Both the position numbers and the translations under genes were made by a program. The notes beneath the pieces are model-generated. The model searched no databases. It saw only the letters and a program-made list of their open reading frames with translations, and was not told the DNA's origin. Positions 1 to 10,513 of a stretch of 64,000 nucleotides of DNA are shown here, piece by piece; the first letter of the stretch is position 1; each line of letters opens with the position of its first letter. The DNA is from Agrocybe praecox (taxonomy: Eukaryota; Basidiomycota; Agaricomycetes; Agaricales; Agrocybaceae): contig OZ024851.1 in NCBI GenBank assembly GCA_964017145.1, positions 372,001-436,000 on the forward strand, read 5' to 3'.

Positions 1-740
1 TCCAGCAGTCGTTGTCCTTTGAGAAGGCAAGGGTGAGATAGATGCGCACTACGAATGGCCAGGTTTTGTCTGTAATTAAAGATAATATGGGTCATTTCGG
101 GAGACTTTGAGCTTCGAGTAAAACAAGAACTTACCTGGCTCTGCACTCAAGCCCACGACCCTCACCCTCTCCGATGATCCTCCAACTCCAGCAGCTGCTG
201 GGTCCAATTCGTTAGTAGTCGTGGCTGTAGTCGCGGGTAACACGAACGTCAGTAATGCATAAGCTACAACTCATTAATGTTTCGACTCTACCTTGTCATG
301 ATATCAACCAACTCTCCTCGTTCATGCTCGCAGCACTCGAAGCTTCCTCTTTCCGTGGTGCAGGTCCTAGTATCAAAAAAGGACGACGTTAAGCACCAAA
401 TATGACGAGCCTGAGGAACATAGGAGTACCAAAACGGATCACACCCACTTGCACCGCCCATTCCAACCAACAAAAGGCAACACGATCTTCCTGCGTCCGT
501 CCCAAAAAGAGGTAAAGAAAAGCCTAAGCATATTCAACGTTGGGTTCAGCGATACAGTGGCTGAGAGGAGGGGCCTTCGTAGCTGAGTCGACAATGTTGA
601 ACGAGCGTCAGCTGGCTGTGTGTGCGACAACGAAGGGACAGAATCATCTCATGTTATGGCGTTCTCATTTGGGTGGGAGATGGAATTGGGGTTGGGATAG
701 GATCGGTACTGTTGATCTTGGTTTTAGAGGATTTTGATGC
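1..740 (-). repeat. Degenerate tandem copy of the 3' exons of the neighbouring Ser/Pro-rich gene
   Basis: Bases 1-85 match 751-835, the exon-end block near 130-240 matches 880-985, and the block near 545-630 matches about 1215-1310, all in the same order and strand. The unit is therefore about 750 bp, repeated head to tail. On the minus strand both copies keep the same 5' splice site (CCAG|GTAAG, near 135 and 882) and a related coding stretch rich in Asp-Pro-Ala-Ala-Ala. In the left copy the last exon has lost the frame kept in the right copy (724-831), so this unit is decaying. The sequence is cut by the window edge, so more units may lie to the left. Confidence 0.6.
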
Positions 741-2484
741 GGTAGTCGAAGGTTTCAGCAGTCGTTGTCGTTTGAGAAGGCGAAGGAGAAATAGAGCGTA
801 CTACAAATGGCGATGTTTTGTCTGCAATTTAAAAAAAAAATACGTTAGTTCCAGAATTTTCGAGTGACACATTAAGATGCTTACCTGGCGCTGCACTCAA
901 GCCCACAACCTCCACCCGCTCAGATGACCCTTCAGCTCCTGCAGCTGCTGGGTCTGATTCATTATTAGTCGTGGCTGTAGCTTGTCCCGATATCAACTGA
1001 CTCTCCTCGGTCATTTTCGCAGCACTCGAAACTTCCTCTTTTTGCTGTGCATGTTCCGGTGTACCTAGACCTGAAGAAAGATAGAAATCGACGTTTAGAA
1101 CCAAATGTGACAAAAAACAAGGGGTATAAAAATGAATCATACTTACTTTCACCGCCCATTCCAATTGACAAAGGTAACGGGATCTTCATCCGTCCAAAAA
1201 GTGGTAAAGAAAGCGTAAACCTGCTCGACGATGGGTTCAACGCTACAGAGTGGCCTAGAGGAGGACTCTTCGTAGCTGACGATGTTGAGCGAGCGTTAGC
1301 TGGCGGTGTAGGGGTAACGAAGGAACAGAATCATTCACAGAGCTGATTGGAATGGTCGGCAGCTACTGCAGATGATGCCGCCTGCTGCGCGAGTGTCTGC
1401 TGTGGCGTTCTCGTTTCGGTGGGGGATTGGGATAGGATTGGTGTAGAGGGTTCAGATAATTTGATAGGATAACTTGGCGGAGGTGTTGATAGGATGAGTT
1501 TAGGAGACGAAGGTGTAGGTGTGGGGGGTGAAGGGAACCAGGATCGCTTTCCTGGACTTTGTGAACTGATATCTTGAAGCTGTGGGCCTGCAAAGCTGAT
1601 TCCGATATCTGATATCGACATAGATTGGTTGGAATAGGTGAAAGAATCTCAATGGGAATTGCAGCGATAGTGGAGGGAGATAGCAAGGCGTCGAATACCG
1701 ATGACTGCTCGACCTGTGGGGTTGGCGCTTCGATTTTCACGGTAGGCAACTGTCCTAGAGCTTCGGACAGAGGTGGTGGCGGCGGTGAGGTAGGAAGAGA
1801 ATCTGGAAGCGGAAAATTTGCTTCGACGAGTTTGCTGCTTGAAGCTTGCGAATTTGTATGCATAGCAATCTTCCCTTTTGAGCGCGTCAACGTGGAGTAC
1901 TACGAATCCCTCCGTGTTTTAGACCTCGGTAACGATGATGGGGTTACAACCCCTTGAGTGGTAATGTTGTCGCTTGAGGGTGCAAAGGAAGGGAAATCAA
2001 TGGGTGAAATAGAGGTAGAAGTCGAATGTTGTCCGCTATCAATATGGCTCGTATCTGGAAAGAAAAAGGAAGATCAGAAAATTGCAGGCTAGTGAAAGAC
2101 AAGACAGAAACTGTACCGTAGATTTCCTGTCGATGTCCAAGTGTACCACCACCTTTAGATCTACCTTCTTCTTCTATGACTTCTGTGGTATTATCTGTCA
2201 ACCTTGTACGGTCCGAAGAAGACCCCGCGCTCGATGACGTAGAAATGGCTGCTGCAGTAGTGGCTGCACTGGAAAGAGGAGATCCAAGTTCAGGTTCAGT
2301 AAATACCATAGACAAGCTAGCGGCAACAGGGCCAAAACCCTTCAACTGTGAGGTCTTCCATGTCGGTTGGCGGTTGTATGCCGTAGAACTTGTACTACGG
2401 ATAGATCGTGTCGTTGAGGAGCGTCAACTTCGGCTGGACGTTGGAATAGAGGAAGTAGGGTAATTGTCGTGACGGTCGGACATA
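724..2484 (-). pseudogene. Ser/Pro/Thr-rich multi-exon gene, apparently disrupted
   Basis: The minus strand shows several exons joined by good fungal splice sites: an intron of about 67 bp at 2047-2113, one of about 51 bp near 1893-1945, one ending near 1077, and one starting near 881. The product is low complexity, with Ser/Thr tracts, a Pro run (LPTSPPPPPLSE) and an acidic/Ala block (NNESDPAAAGAEG). No known domain is recognised. Two breaks are visible. An in-frame TGA at 2424-2426 separates a likely start (MSDRHDNYPTSS) from the long reading frame. A frameshift near 1615 separates the Pro-rich frame (PIPTN) from the next frame (SDIGISFAGPQ). It could instead be a working gene with an exon structure I have misread. 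The likely stop is TAA at 724-726. Confidence 0.35.
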
Positions 2485-2530
2485 AATGAGATAATAGATA
2501 GAGGAAGAGGAGGGTGTGGACGTCGTGCAA

Positions 2531-2995
2531 GGTCGCTTACAAGAGCCGGTTCTTGCACCTTTATGTTCACGTTGGGGTATTTAATTACAGACACCCTCAC
2601 GTGAAACAACGCCATCGCCGGGCAGCTGCCCTCGTCCGATATGGCTGGGGACGCGTTCGCGCGAGGAAATATTGTGCTTCAACATTACCCACTTTGTTAC
2701 AACTTCGTTTCTCTCAAAATTCCTCAATTTTTTTGAGGCTGCATTTCGCCTATTATTTACAATGCAGCGTCCAAATGCAACGGGAAGCATGAACCGCTGC
2801 CTACTGACTGACTCCAAGCGACAACCCTCCATCGCATTCTATCGTCTTCTTCGATAATCAAGCCAAGCGCCGGGTTTCTTCCAGAGCTGTTATCATACGA
2901 TCGAGAAAAAATCAAATGCATTTATCTTGAATCTTAAACGGCTTGACACGTTAAGAACGAATGTGAGTGCTTAAGTTGTTTTATCAAGGACTTTG
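2531..2995. other. Intergenic, no gene seen
   Basis: Only short overlapping shadow frames occur here. No splice-linked coding or RNA gene is visible. Confidence 0.4.
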
Positions 2996-2999
2996 AATT

Positions 3000-3215
3000 C
3001 GCAAATCCCCTTGACATAATTCAGGTAAGCTGTGATAATTTCGACGTGTCACGTCAAGGACTCCGTCAATGGGAACGAAAACAACGAGAGCAGATAGATA
3101 ATGTGACTTGTCATGAGTTCTAAATAGCCTATTTTATGACGAAATCATGAGGAATTAAAAAATTTCCAAGGTGCGAAAGCGGAGAAATTGGTAACAGAGA
3201 AGTAGTTTTCCACAC
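3000..3215. repeat. Segmental duplicate of 28600-28866
   Basis: The stretch shares ordered blocks with 28600-28866, including TCAATGGGAACGAAAAC, CGAAATCATGAGGAAT versus CGAAACCATGAGGAAT, and GCGAAAGCGGAG versus GAGAAAGCGGAG. The right copy carries about 100 extra bases (28690-28795). Both copies are in the same orientation, about 25.6 kb apart. Confidence 0.6.
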
Positions 3216-4230
3216 GAACCCATGTATGTACAATAAAATTCCCATAGATAAACTCGTCATTAAACATTCTGCTTGTCGACGGGTGTCGTATTCGAAATAA
3301 AATGTCATCGATGTGGATCAAACATTGGGCATCTAAATGACAAGGTCAAAATCATAGAAAAATCGCAGTCGTAGAAAAGGTGAAAGACAAATCAAGATAA
3401 AGTCAAATCTAATGAGGAGCGGCGTACTGCGTACATAGATAATAAGTGTGAGTGTCAAGTCAAGATGGAAATTTGAACCTGAAGAAAGAACTGGAGGAGA
3501 GGGGAAGAAAGAAAGAAAAGGGAGAAGAGAAGAGGGGCGTAAGGGAATTTTTTTTATAACAATCAGCCAACGAAGTGGCGACGAGATGTAAGGAAAGAGA
3601 AAAGAGGGGAGGAGGGAAGGATGGTATCAGCAAACGTCCGAGGAGAACAGCATCGGAAGAGGAAAAGAATTTGAAGATGTGGGACGGGACACGATATAAA
3701 GCAAAACAAATGAAAAGTGGTTTAAGAAACGTGTAACTCTGAGAGCAGACAGTGGGGAACAGTAAACGATGCGATGGATATACGAGCTTCAACGTTCAAC
3801 TTGAGTGTCGATGAAGGATGATAGAACGAGGGGGAGCAAAGATATTGACTCATCACAGGGAGGGTGATGAAAGACGGCAACGAGGGCGAAGGCATGGAGG
3901 CCATACGAGGGTGACGGATACTTTAACTGCAAAAACCCGTCCCACCATCTTTTCTCAACTTATACCCGCAACCGCGAGACCAAAATTCGCCCACATAACA
4001 TAAAGCGCGCCAGGCCCAAACTTCGCCAGACCACATGCGTCCAAAACATCAAAGGTTAGCGGCAGATATTCTGGACCAACCGCTGTCTTTTATCTTCGCA
4101 CCTGTCGATGTAAATCATGAGAATCATGACTCCAATTGAACTTTAGAATATGACAGGACGTACCAGTAAAAGAAGCAAAGTTCTCAGAGATACAACAAAT
4201 CCACCACTGCGCTAGACGATGCGTTACTTT
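3216..4230. other. Intergenic, purine-rich, no gene seen
   Basis: GA-rich on the plus strand from about 3470 to 3900, which produces long but low-complexity minus-strand frames. I see no splice pattern, conserved motif or RNA gene. Confidence 0.4.
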
Positions 4231-4236
4231 GGGGGT

Positions 4237-5287
4237 TCACGCGTAATTGATGTTTGGAAGATGTGAAGGGGAAGAGCGTTGACGTGCGTTGGGTTCGTGC
4301 TCCTGGCGGTGGATAGCGATTATATTGTTGGTGGTAGTGTGGAGGAGAGGGGTAGGGGAGGAAGAGGAGATAGCGAGATATACTAACGTACGCATCCGTG
4401 TTCGACGTGAATGTGAGGTGACTCTCGAACGTCGAAACACCGCACTGCCGTAAACACATGTGTCCAATACGACGAACTCCTCCGCACTCTCTGGTGGTCC
4501 CGAAAGCGGCAAGACGACCAAAAACATATTCGTCGCACCGGAGAATGGCAGTGGCGAGACTCGCGATGGACGATGAGGGACAAGCATGAGCATCTTTTTA
4601 ACGTGAATAGGTCCGGGTAGAGTACTTGCTCTTGTTGATTTGGAGGGCTTGGGGCGGATTGTCGTTGACGTTGAGACTCCAGGCTGTGGGAGCGGAGCAT
4701 TTAGTTTGCCAGATGGGAGACGAGAGAGAGAGGCGGGGGAGGGCGGAATTACATATGTAAGTTTTCTTTTTCTTTGCAGTGTTAAAACTTCGTTGACGTC
4801 TGGAGACGAGGATGAGGATGACGACGAGAAAAGTCCTGTCGTTCGTAATAATAGTCGTCGCGCCCGTGTTTGCGTTCGGGGTGATGGTAATTTTGGCAAG
4901 AGGCAGACGCGAAGATGAACGAAAGGGTGCCATACGGACGTCAGCCGTTTCAGCGTGAGAGTGGAACGTGGAGGACTGGGGGTTGCTGAGCGTATGAGAG
5001 GAGGGATATTCTGAGATTATTGAGAACGAGTCGTGGATCCTGACGAAGAGGAGGGAGATGCACGAAGGTAAAACGGACAGGAGGCCGTATAAAGTATCTT
5101 TTTATGGCCAGGGGGCGGCATTTCCCAACCTCCTTTGACTCCCCAACTCAATAAAACGCCCCTGTTGAAGACTGCCGGTGATTTCTTCCATGTGTCTGCT
5201 TATGCATGTTAACTTCAATTTGAATTTGAGCAGAGAAAATGAGAGCTGAACGTACCAGCGACATAAGCGAAATTCGCTGATACCCAT
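4237..5287 (-). CDS. Putative membrane protein, copy A of a local paralogue pair
   Basis: A minus-strand gene whose start (ATG at 5287, MGISEFRLCR) is followed by a GTACGT 5' splice site, as in copy B at 18433-19534. Downstream exons share the block MAPFRSSSRLPLA with copy B (MTPFRSSSRLPLS), then a Ser/Pro-rich stretch, then a hydrophobic helix (SGATNMFLVVLPLSG) followed by EEFVVLDTCVYG. The copy B counterpart reads LVATNVILFFFPLLGALKR and then a Gly-Ser-Val-Trp-Gly motif. A single N-proximal helix before such a motif recalls PalI/Rim9 or SUR7-type plasma membrane proteins, but the match is weak and function is unassigned. Exon borders are only partly resolved and the true 3' end may lie before 4237. 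The upstream region is repeated at 19754-20032 and 21927-22195. Confidence 0.3.
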
Positions 5288-5570
5288 GGCCCATTCACAA
5301 CTGCGACACCCTTGCGGACAGTGCGTTAGGGTTCTTCACTTCCGAGAGGCACATAGATGGCCTTGGAGGAGCCGATGTAGAACCAGATTACCTATATGCC
5401 TGGAAACTTTCAGCAATGTGTCCTCGACGCAAAGGAGGAAGGTGCAACTAAGAGGAAGAATGTATGTGGCACGAGAAATAAAAAAGCCAACTCACATTAC
5501 GATGCTAGCCAGTTATTGAGCGCGCGGAGAATCTTGGAAGTGTGTATACATTCAACCGCAGTCTTTTCGG

Positions 5571-5700
5571 ATATATATCAGCCTCAATGAGCACATAGCT
5601 AGAGGAATGGGAGGGGATTGAACGTGAACGTCAAGGGGAACAGCTGAACGAGCGCGGCGAACAAACCCCCTGACAACCAAATATTATAGCCTGGACACGA
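5571..5700 (-). promoter_or_regulatory. Repeated upstream region of membrane-protein copy A
   Basis: This stretch lies just upstream of the minus-strand copy A and matches 19754-19885 (upstream of copy B) and 21930-22050. Shared blocks include CACATAGCTAGAG, ATTGAACGT and AACAAACCCCCTGACAACCAAATA. Conservation outside coding sequence across three copies may mark a promoter, or may only reflect duplication age. Confidence 0.45.
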
Positions 5701-7955
5701 AGTGGAACAGGTCTTACAGGGTGTTGCGAAAACCTATATATGGTAATGGATGCCACACATGCCGACTACAGCACTCGGCGCACATGATAGTACTCGCCCT
5801 CCCTCCCTGATGGCTCTCGGCCTCGGCTCTCCTCCTCACTCTATTTCTTCCCTTTGTTCATATATTGCGCAAACATACAAGGTCCTCCCCACGATTATCA
5901 CCTCTTCGATTCTTCTCTTAAATCATTTCACTACTTTAACTTAGTAACACAATCCTTTGCGTTTCCCCTTCCTCTTCCAACTTTTTTATCCTGCAGAACG
6001 ATCATTCGAATGTAGGGTGTAGTCTGCATCCCCTTGGGAGTGGTAGTTGAATTACCGAGGAATAAAGTTCCCGGCAATTGTTGGGCTTATATTAGAGGAC
6101 AATGGATAATTGCCCGTACGAGCCTATTTTTCAGTATTCAATACACTGCCAAGTTGGACCTGCATATACATCTTGGAATTTATTGATAAAATGTACGTTT
6201 TTATTTTCTTATCCCAACGACACACTAGATGTTTTGGTGTCCAGGCGTCGCCCGTAGGGCAATTTAAAGGGAATTTAATATTAGTAATAGTGTTCGGTCA
6301 GGCAATGTTCAGCGTATTTTCTGATTTCGAGAAGCCGGTTTGAACTCCGCTCGGCTAATTTCCCAGATAGCACTGGCAAGTGTCGTATGGGCTCCTGTTT
6401 GGAAGGAAAGATGTTTGTGTGATAGTAATTTATGGTTTCAACGTCGGACTTGGCCGTTCGATGCTTTAAAGCTCGAGCTTGAGCACTTGTTTGTGAAGTA
6501 ATGTGAGTGGATTTTGGCACGGTCAGGTACGCTGTGATTTGGTCCATTTGCCCTAAACACGTCCCACCATGATTCTCCTTGGCCTTGTCTTCTGCTACCC
6601 ATATTCCGCCAGCTCATACATTGATCCTATCTAGCCGTGTATCCATATGTTGTCGTGATTCAACTGGGCATACCGGACACTTTTCGGGCTTTTTTTTGCC
6701 CTCTCGTCTCGCCTTAATTCGCAGCTCCGCATCTATGGCTTTCTTCAATTACGATTTCGTATGGTCCACAATCGTATCTGCATTCCCGATAATCCTTCTC
6801 CCGTCTTCAGATGTTCTAACTCTCGGCTTTCCAATTGTACTGCGCACGCGATTCTCTGTGAATTCACCCTTCGATTTGAATCCCTTGCACTTCACATCTT
6901 GAATTTAAAGTCCTCTGCTACCCACATCTATGGTTGTAGGTACCCTCAACAAATTTCCTCGTTCTTTCTACTGTCAACTTTCAACCTCGTATTAGTCCCT
7001 GTCGCTAGCTGGACTTCGTATGTGTGCTGTACTAGGCATACCATTTCTTCTCGTCATCCCTCGACTCTTCTCCTGCATGCAGATCAGGCCTGGCATCCTT
7101 CCCTGCTTTTGTGCAGTGTACTCAACGGTTGTTTTTGCTCGTGTAAGTTTCCCAGATTAATTATTTCCCATTCACTCTAATCGTAATTGTGGTGTTATCC
7201 TCGGTGGCTCAATCTGTTGTCAGCTAAACATAAATATATGAGTCCTGCTAAAGTCCTGCGGTGAACATGTTTCGGACGCGTTGTTTACCCGATATTTGGA
7301 ACGGAAGCTCCGTACGTTATGTTTAATTTTTAATGTTTAATGTCCTTCGAGAAGATGCGGTAGCCTGGCGTGGGTTTAAGTACATATTGATTTGTATGAT
7401 TTCAACCAGCGGTACGTGGGACATTACATATTTACCACCCTTACTTATGTTTAAACTAGCAAGGGAAATATCGCGGCCCGTGAACTCCAAGTTCAGCATG
7501 CTGCATATTACCATACGCGTGAGTTCTTTTCTTGCATCTTGATCCCCTCGTTTCTGACTACGTATTCTCACCTAAACTTAACATGTACATCGTTGAATGT
7601 TGAATGTTGAATATTAAAGCTTAAGCTTAAAGAGTTACCAGATTCGATCGGCTTGGCTGCTGTTCGCTGTTCGAACGCGTTGTTGACGCATTGTTTGATA
7701 TGAAAGCTCCGTGCCGGCAGCTCCGAGCATCGCCACATGAACTAAAATGGTCCTCTCCCTTTGCGCTTCTGGCATATGTCGCCCACTTACACAATTTCCT
7801 TGGGCCCGCCCTTTCGTTTTGAAGGAGCAGGGCGATGCCATTTTTTGTGCAATGCTATTGACTCCTGACGGACCAGGCCCGATTTTGGCTCTGTCTGTGT
7901 CATATTCCGCTTACGATAAGGTCCTTGTTGTGCGTCAGATCACTGCGCCCTGGAT
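5701..7955. other. Intergenic, no confident gene
   Basis: Several short frames occur, the longest 139 codons at 6761-7180 on the plus strand, but none has convincing splice partners or a recognisable motif. A weak internal repeat links 7265-7315 and 7655-7712 (both contain CGCGTTGTT and GAAAGCTCCGT-like or GGAAGCTCCGT-like text). Confidence 0.35.
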
Positions 7956-7962
7956 CCGTCGT

Positions 7963-7970
7963 TATAAAAA
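7963..7970 (+). promoter_or_regulatory. TATA box of the DUF3602 gene
   Basis: TATAAAAA sits 65 bp before the predicted ATG at 8035, in a CT-rich leader. This is a normal fungal core-promoter layout. Confidence 0.6.
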
Positions 7971-8034
7971 CGACCCACCTGTTTTTTCAACATTCTTATC
8001 ACTTTCTTGGTCTCTTACCGTGTTCTAACAACAA

Positions 8035-8961
8035 ATGTCAGATTCTGAACGCTCCCTTTCTTGCGGCCGTGAGGTCTTCGTACGTTCTTTCATCAACACC
8101 TTGTCCTTCGTCTCTGACTCTTATCCTCTAGCAATCCACAGAACGTGGAGGAATTGGTAACATTCGACACTCCTCCAAGTCTCGCAACGCCTGGCCCAAC
8201 ACTGGCCCTGACGATTTCTCTGTGACCCGTGGAAGGGAACCCATTAGCCCCAACCAGGTATGTGTTCATTTTCCCAAGTTGTCAATCGGATCTTCATGAT
8301 CGCTTACTTTCTTCTCTTCTCAGGTCTTCTCTACTGGCCGCGGTGGGGCTGGAAATATTCGTTCACCTTCTCGTGATCCCGCTGGTAAACCCTCTGTTGA
8401 TCTTAGGGAGGAGGAAGTCATCAGGGAATACGTAGCCGCCAATGAAGGAACCACAGTACGCAAATTCAACCCTATTCCTTATCAGAATTAAATATCTGAT
8501 TGTCCTGTTTAGCGTTCAAGTGGACGTGGTGGTCTTGGCAACATGTCAGCTCGCTCCCGTTCCAGGGATCCCGCCAGCCCAAGTACCTTTGCTGATCGCT
8601 CTCGCTCGCGCGAGCCTGGCCGATTCTCAACTGGCCGTGGTGGCGCTGGAAACATTCTCGCTGGCGATGGGCATATCGCTGAGGCCGTCGATGAGGACGA
8701 GAGGAAGGCGCGCAGGCCGGCAGCGAACGATGGGGTTGGGATGTAAGTTCTTGCTTATATTTGCTTTTCGTCTGAATGAAATTAATTCTTTGTTTCTTAT
8801 GTAGCCATTCCACGGGTCGTGGTGGTGCTGCAAATCTAACAACGACGCAGCAGCCTGACATCGAGCAGCCTCCACATCGCGTTACCCAGTTCGAGTCCAC
8901 CGAACGCGGAGGCGCAGGCAGCATTGTTCGCGATAGGTCCCGGTCCAGGCCAAGTGCTTAA
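8035..8961 (+). CDS. GRGGxGN-repeat protein (DUF3602 family)
   Basis: Five exons: 8035-8073, 8132-8257, 8324-8455, 8513-8742 and 8805-8961. Introns of about 57-66 bp have clean GT...AG ends and keep one frame. The roughly 227-residue product carries the family hallmark five times: ERGGIGNIR, TGRGGAGNIR, SGRGGLGNM, TGRGGAGNI and a last diverged pair (TGRGGAAN and ERGGAGSI), separated by Ser/Arg-rich linkers such as SRSRDPASP. It is predicted disordered with no membrane segment. In budding yeast, Par32/Amu1 carries this type of motif and is a phosphoprotein linked to TORC1 and ammonium-permease control; transfer of that role here is inference. Intron phase places several motifs right after splice sites, as if the gene grew by exon duplication. 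It looks intact. Confidence 0.88.
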
Positions 8962-9990
8962 ACCATCCCTATGATTGTATATCCAATAAGCCGATAACAC
9001 ATTCACGCCAACGGCCACGAGTCAAGAAGAAATACATCCCCAGGGACTAATTCTTACACCCCAAACAATTCATCTTGTACCATCATTCTTTCGCATTTTC
9101 CTCCCCTATCTTCCTCATTTGTTTCGTGTATGATCGACACCGTCGTCATCTGATTTAACGATTAAATTATCTTAAAAATATGAACTGACGTCAACAACAT
9201 GTCCTCTTTATTCTCCTCAGGGTTTTGGGTTCGTCTTTTTTACTCCTACCTACGTACCCACCCTATCTTCGTCCTTTCGTCCGTGATCTCTGTCTTTCGA
9301 CTTTCCCTCCCTGCAAATTCCCTTCAGTGTTCCCTTTACTAATGCTCCTTTTATCACGAACATTTTTCTCCTTTTTTGCGTTTTTCTATCTTGTAATGTC
9401 TATTTTTAGTTACTGAACATTGATAGTGAATTAGTCGCAACAACTGCAACCTAGCCTTTCCAGTCATGTACGTACATGGCTTCATGGCGATGGTGAAGAA
9501 ATAACGGAAGATCTGCGTTCCGAGTATAGAAGGGCCCGAATTACTTGGGAAAATACCTTTTCTTGATGGTGATCCCAGACAGTTTCTATTTTAATCGGAA
9601 AGTACTAATTGATGAGGCAGAGCCGCTACTACATATTTAGCTCAGCCATGTAAAGCGGATTGATGCTCCCAATTCTTAGGAATAAGATATATTCACCGCA
9701 ATGTGTTATCTAGCTTCGACATTTACGGTATGTTATTTTAATTCGTATTTTCGTGGTTTTCATCCGGAAGACCACAGAGCTCTTATTGCTGACGTCTTCC
9801 GTACCCAATTCTGTAAGTAATTAAAAGAAAATATTGCGGGTATGTGTAACTTACTGGAATTCTTTCCAGTTGTAAGTTATCATCACATATAAGGGATACT
9901 AAGGCTAGTGATATCGACACGAACGTCCGTTCCGATTATAATGATAGCTGTATGCGACGTTCTTTTCTTCTTTCTCATATCAGCCAACTT
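8962..9990. other. Intergenic: 3' region of the DUF3602 gene, then AT-rich sequence
   Basis: CT-rich, AT-rich sequence with one weak 63-codon frame at 9225-9416. The part after about 9700 may contain decayed 5' exons of the next remnant, but I could not connect them. Confidence 0.35.
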
Positions 9991-9994
9991 AACA

Positions 9995-10472
9995 TTTACT
10001 AAGGTCATCACTACATGTATTGGCAAGCCTGCTCAGGAGTTGTAACGGTTGTAATAGCGCAAGGTATGCCAAATGATCCGCAAACTACTACATCTGATTA
10101 ACACAATTCAATTAGCGATCCTCCAACTTAGGCTTTATGCCCTTTACTGTCAGACGCCCTTGGTATTGGTACTAGGGGTATTCGGATCGTGCGTCGGATC
10201 GTGGGCGGTAACGATATGGATTATCGTTATGCAGCTTCGAGATATTACAGGTACTAACCCATCACAACTTTCGTATGTAAAAACAAGGGCGTCATCACCT
10301 CACCTTATTTTATGCAGTTGGCATTTTTTCCATTCCCGGAGGTCCGATTTGCATAGAAAATACGGATCATCTACTGCACACATTTGTGCTTCCTTCTATT
10401 CTCTTCGAAGGTGCTATATGTAGACTGGTACTTTACCGTCTACTGGTGGTCAGAAAATCTATGCTGGTGTAG
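9995..10472 (+). pseudogene. DUF6533-like multi-pass membrane protein, 3' part only
   Basis: Three exon pieces join in frame: an exon ending at 10063, then 10116-10250, then 10318-10472, with introns of 52 and 67 bp. The spliced product contains the helix VVTVVIAQAILQLRLYALY, a second helix (VLGVFGSCVGSWAVTIWIIV), then a Gly-Pro-x-Cys motif (PGGPICIEN) and a last helix (FVLPSILFEGAICRLVLYR). That order is typical of basidiomycete DUF6533-type membrane proteins, which normally have about 300 residues and seven helices. The conserved N-terminal helices are not recognisable and the product stops soon after the last helix, so this is probably a truncated remnant. Function of the family is unknown. 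Confidence 0.55.
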
Positions 10473-10513
10473 CAGAAGAAGGTAGATATTGTTTGAGAAC
10501 ACATTGACACTAT

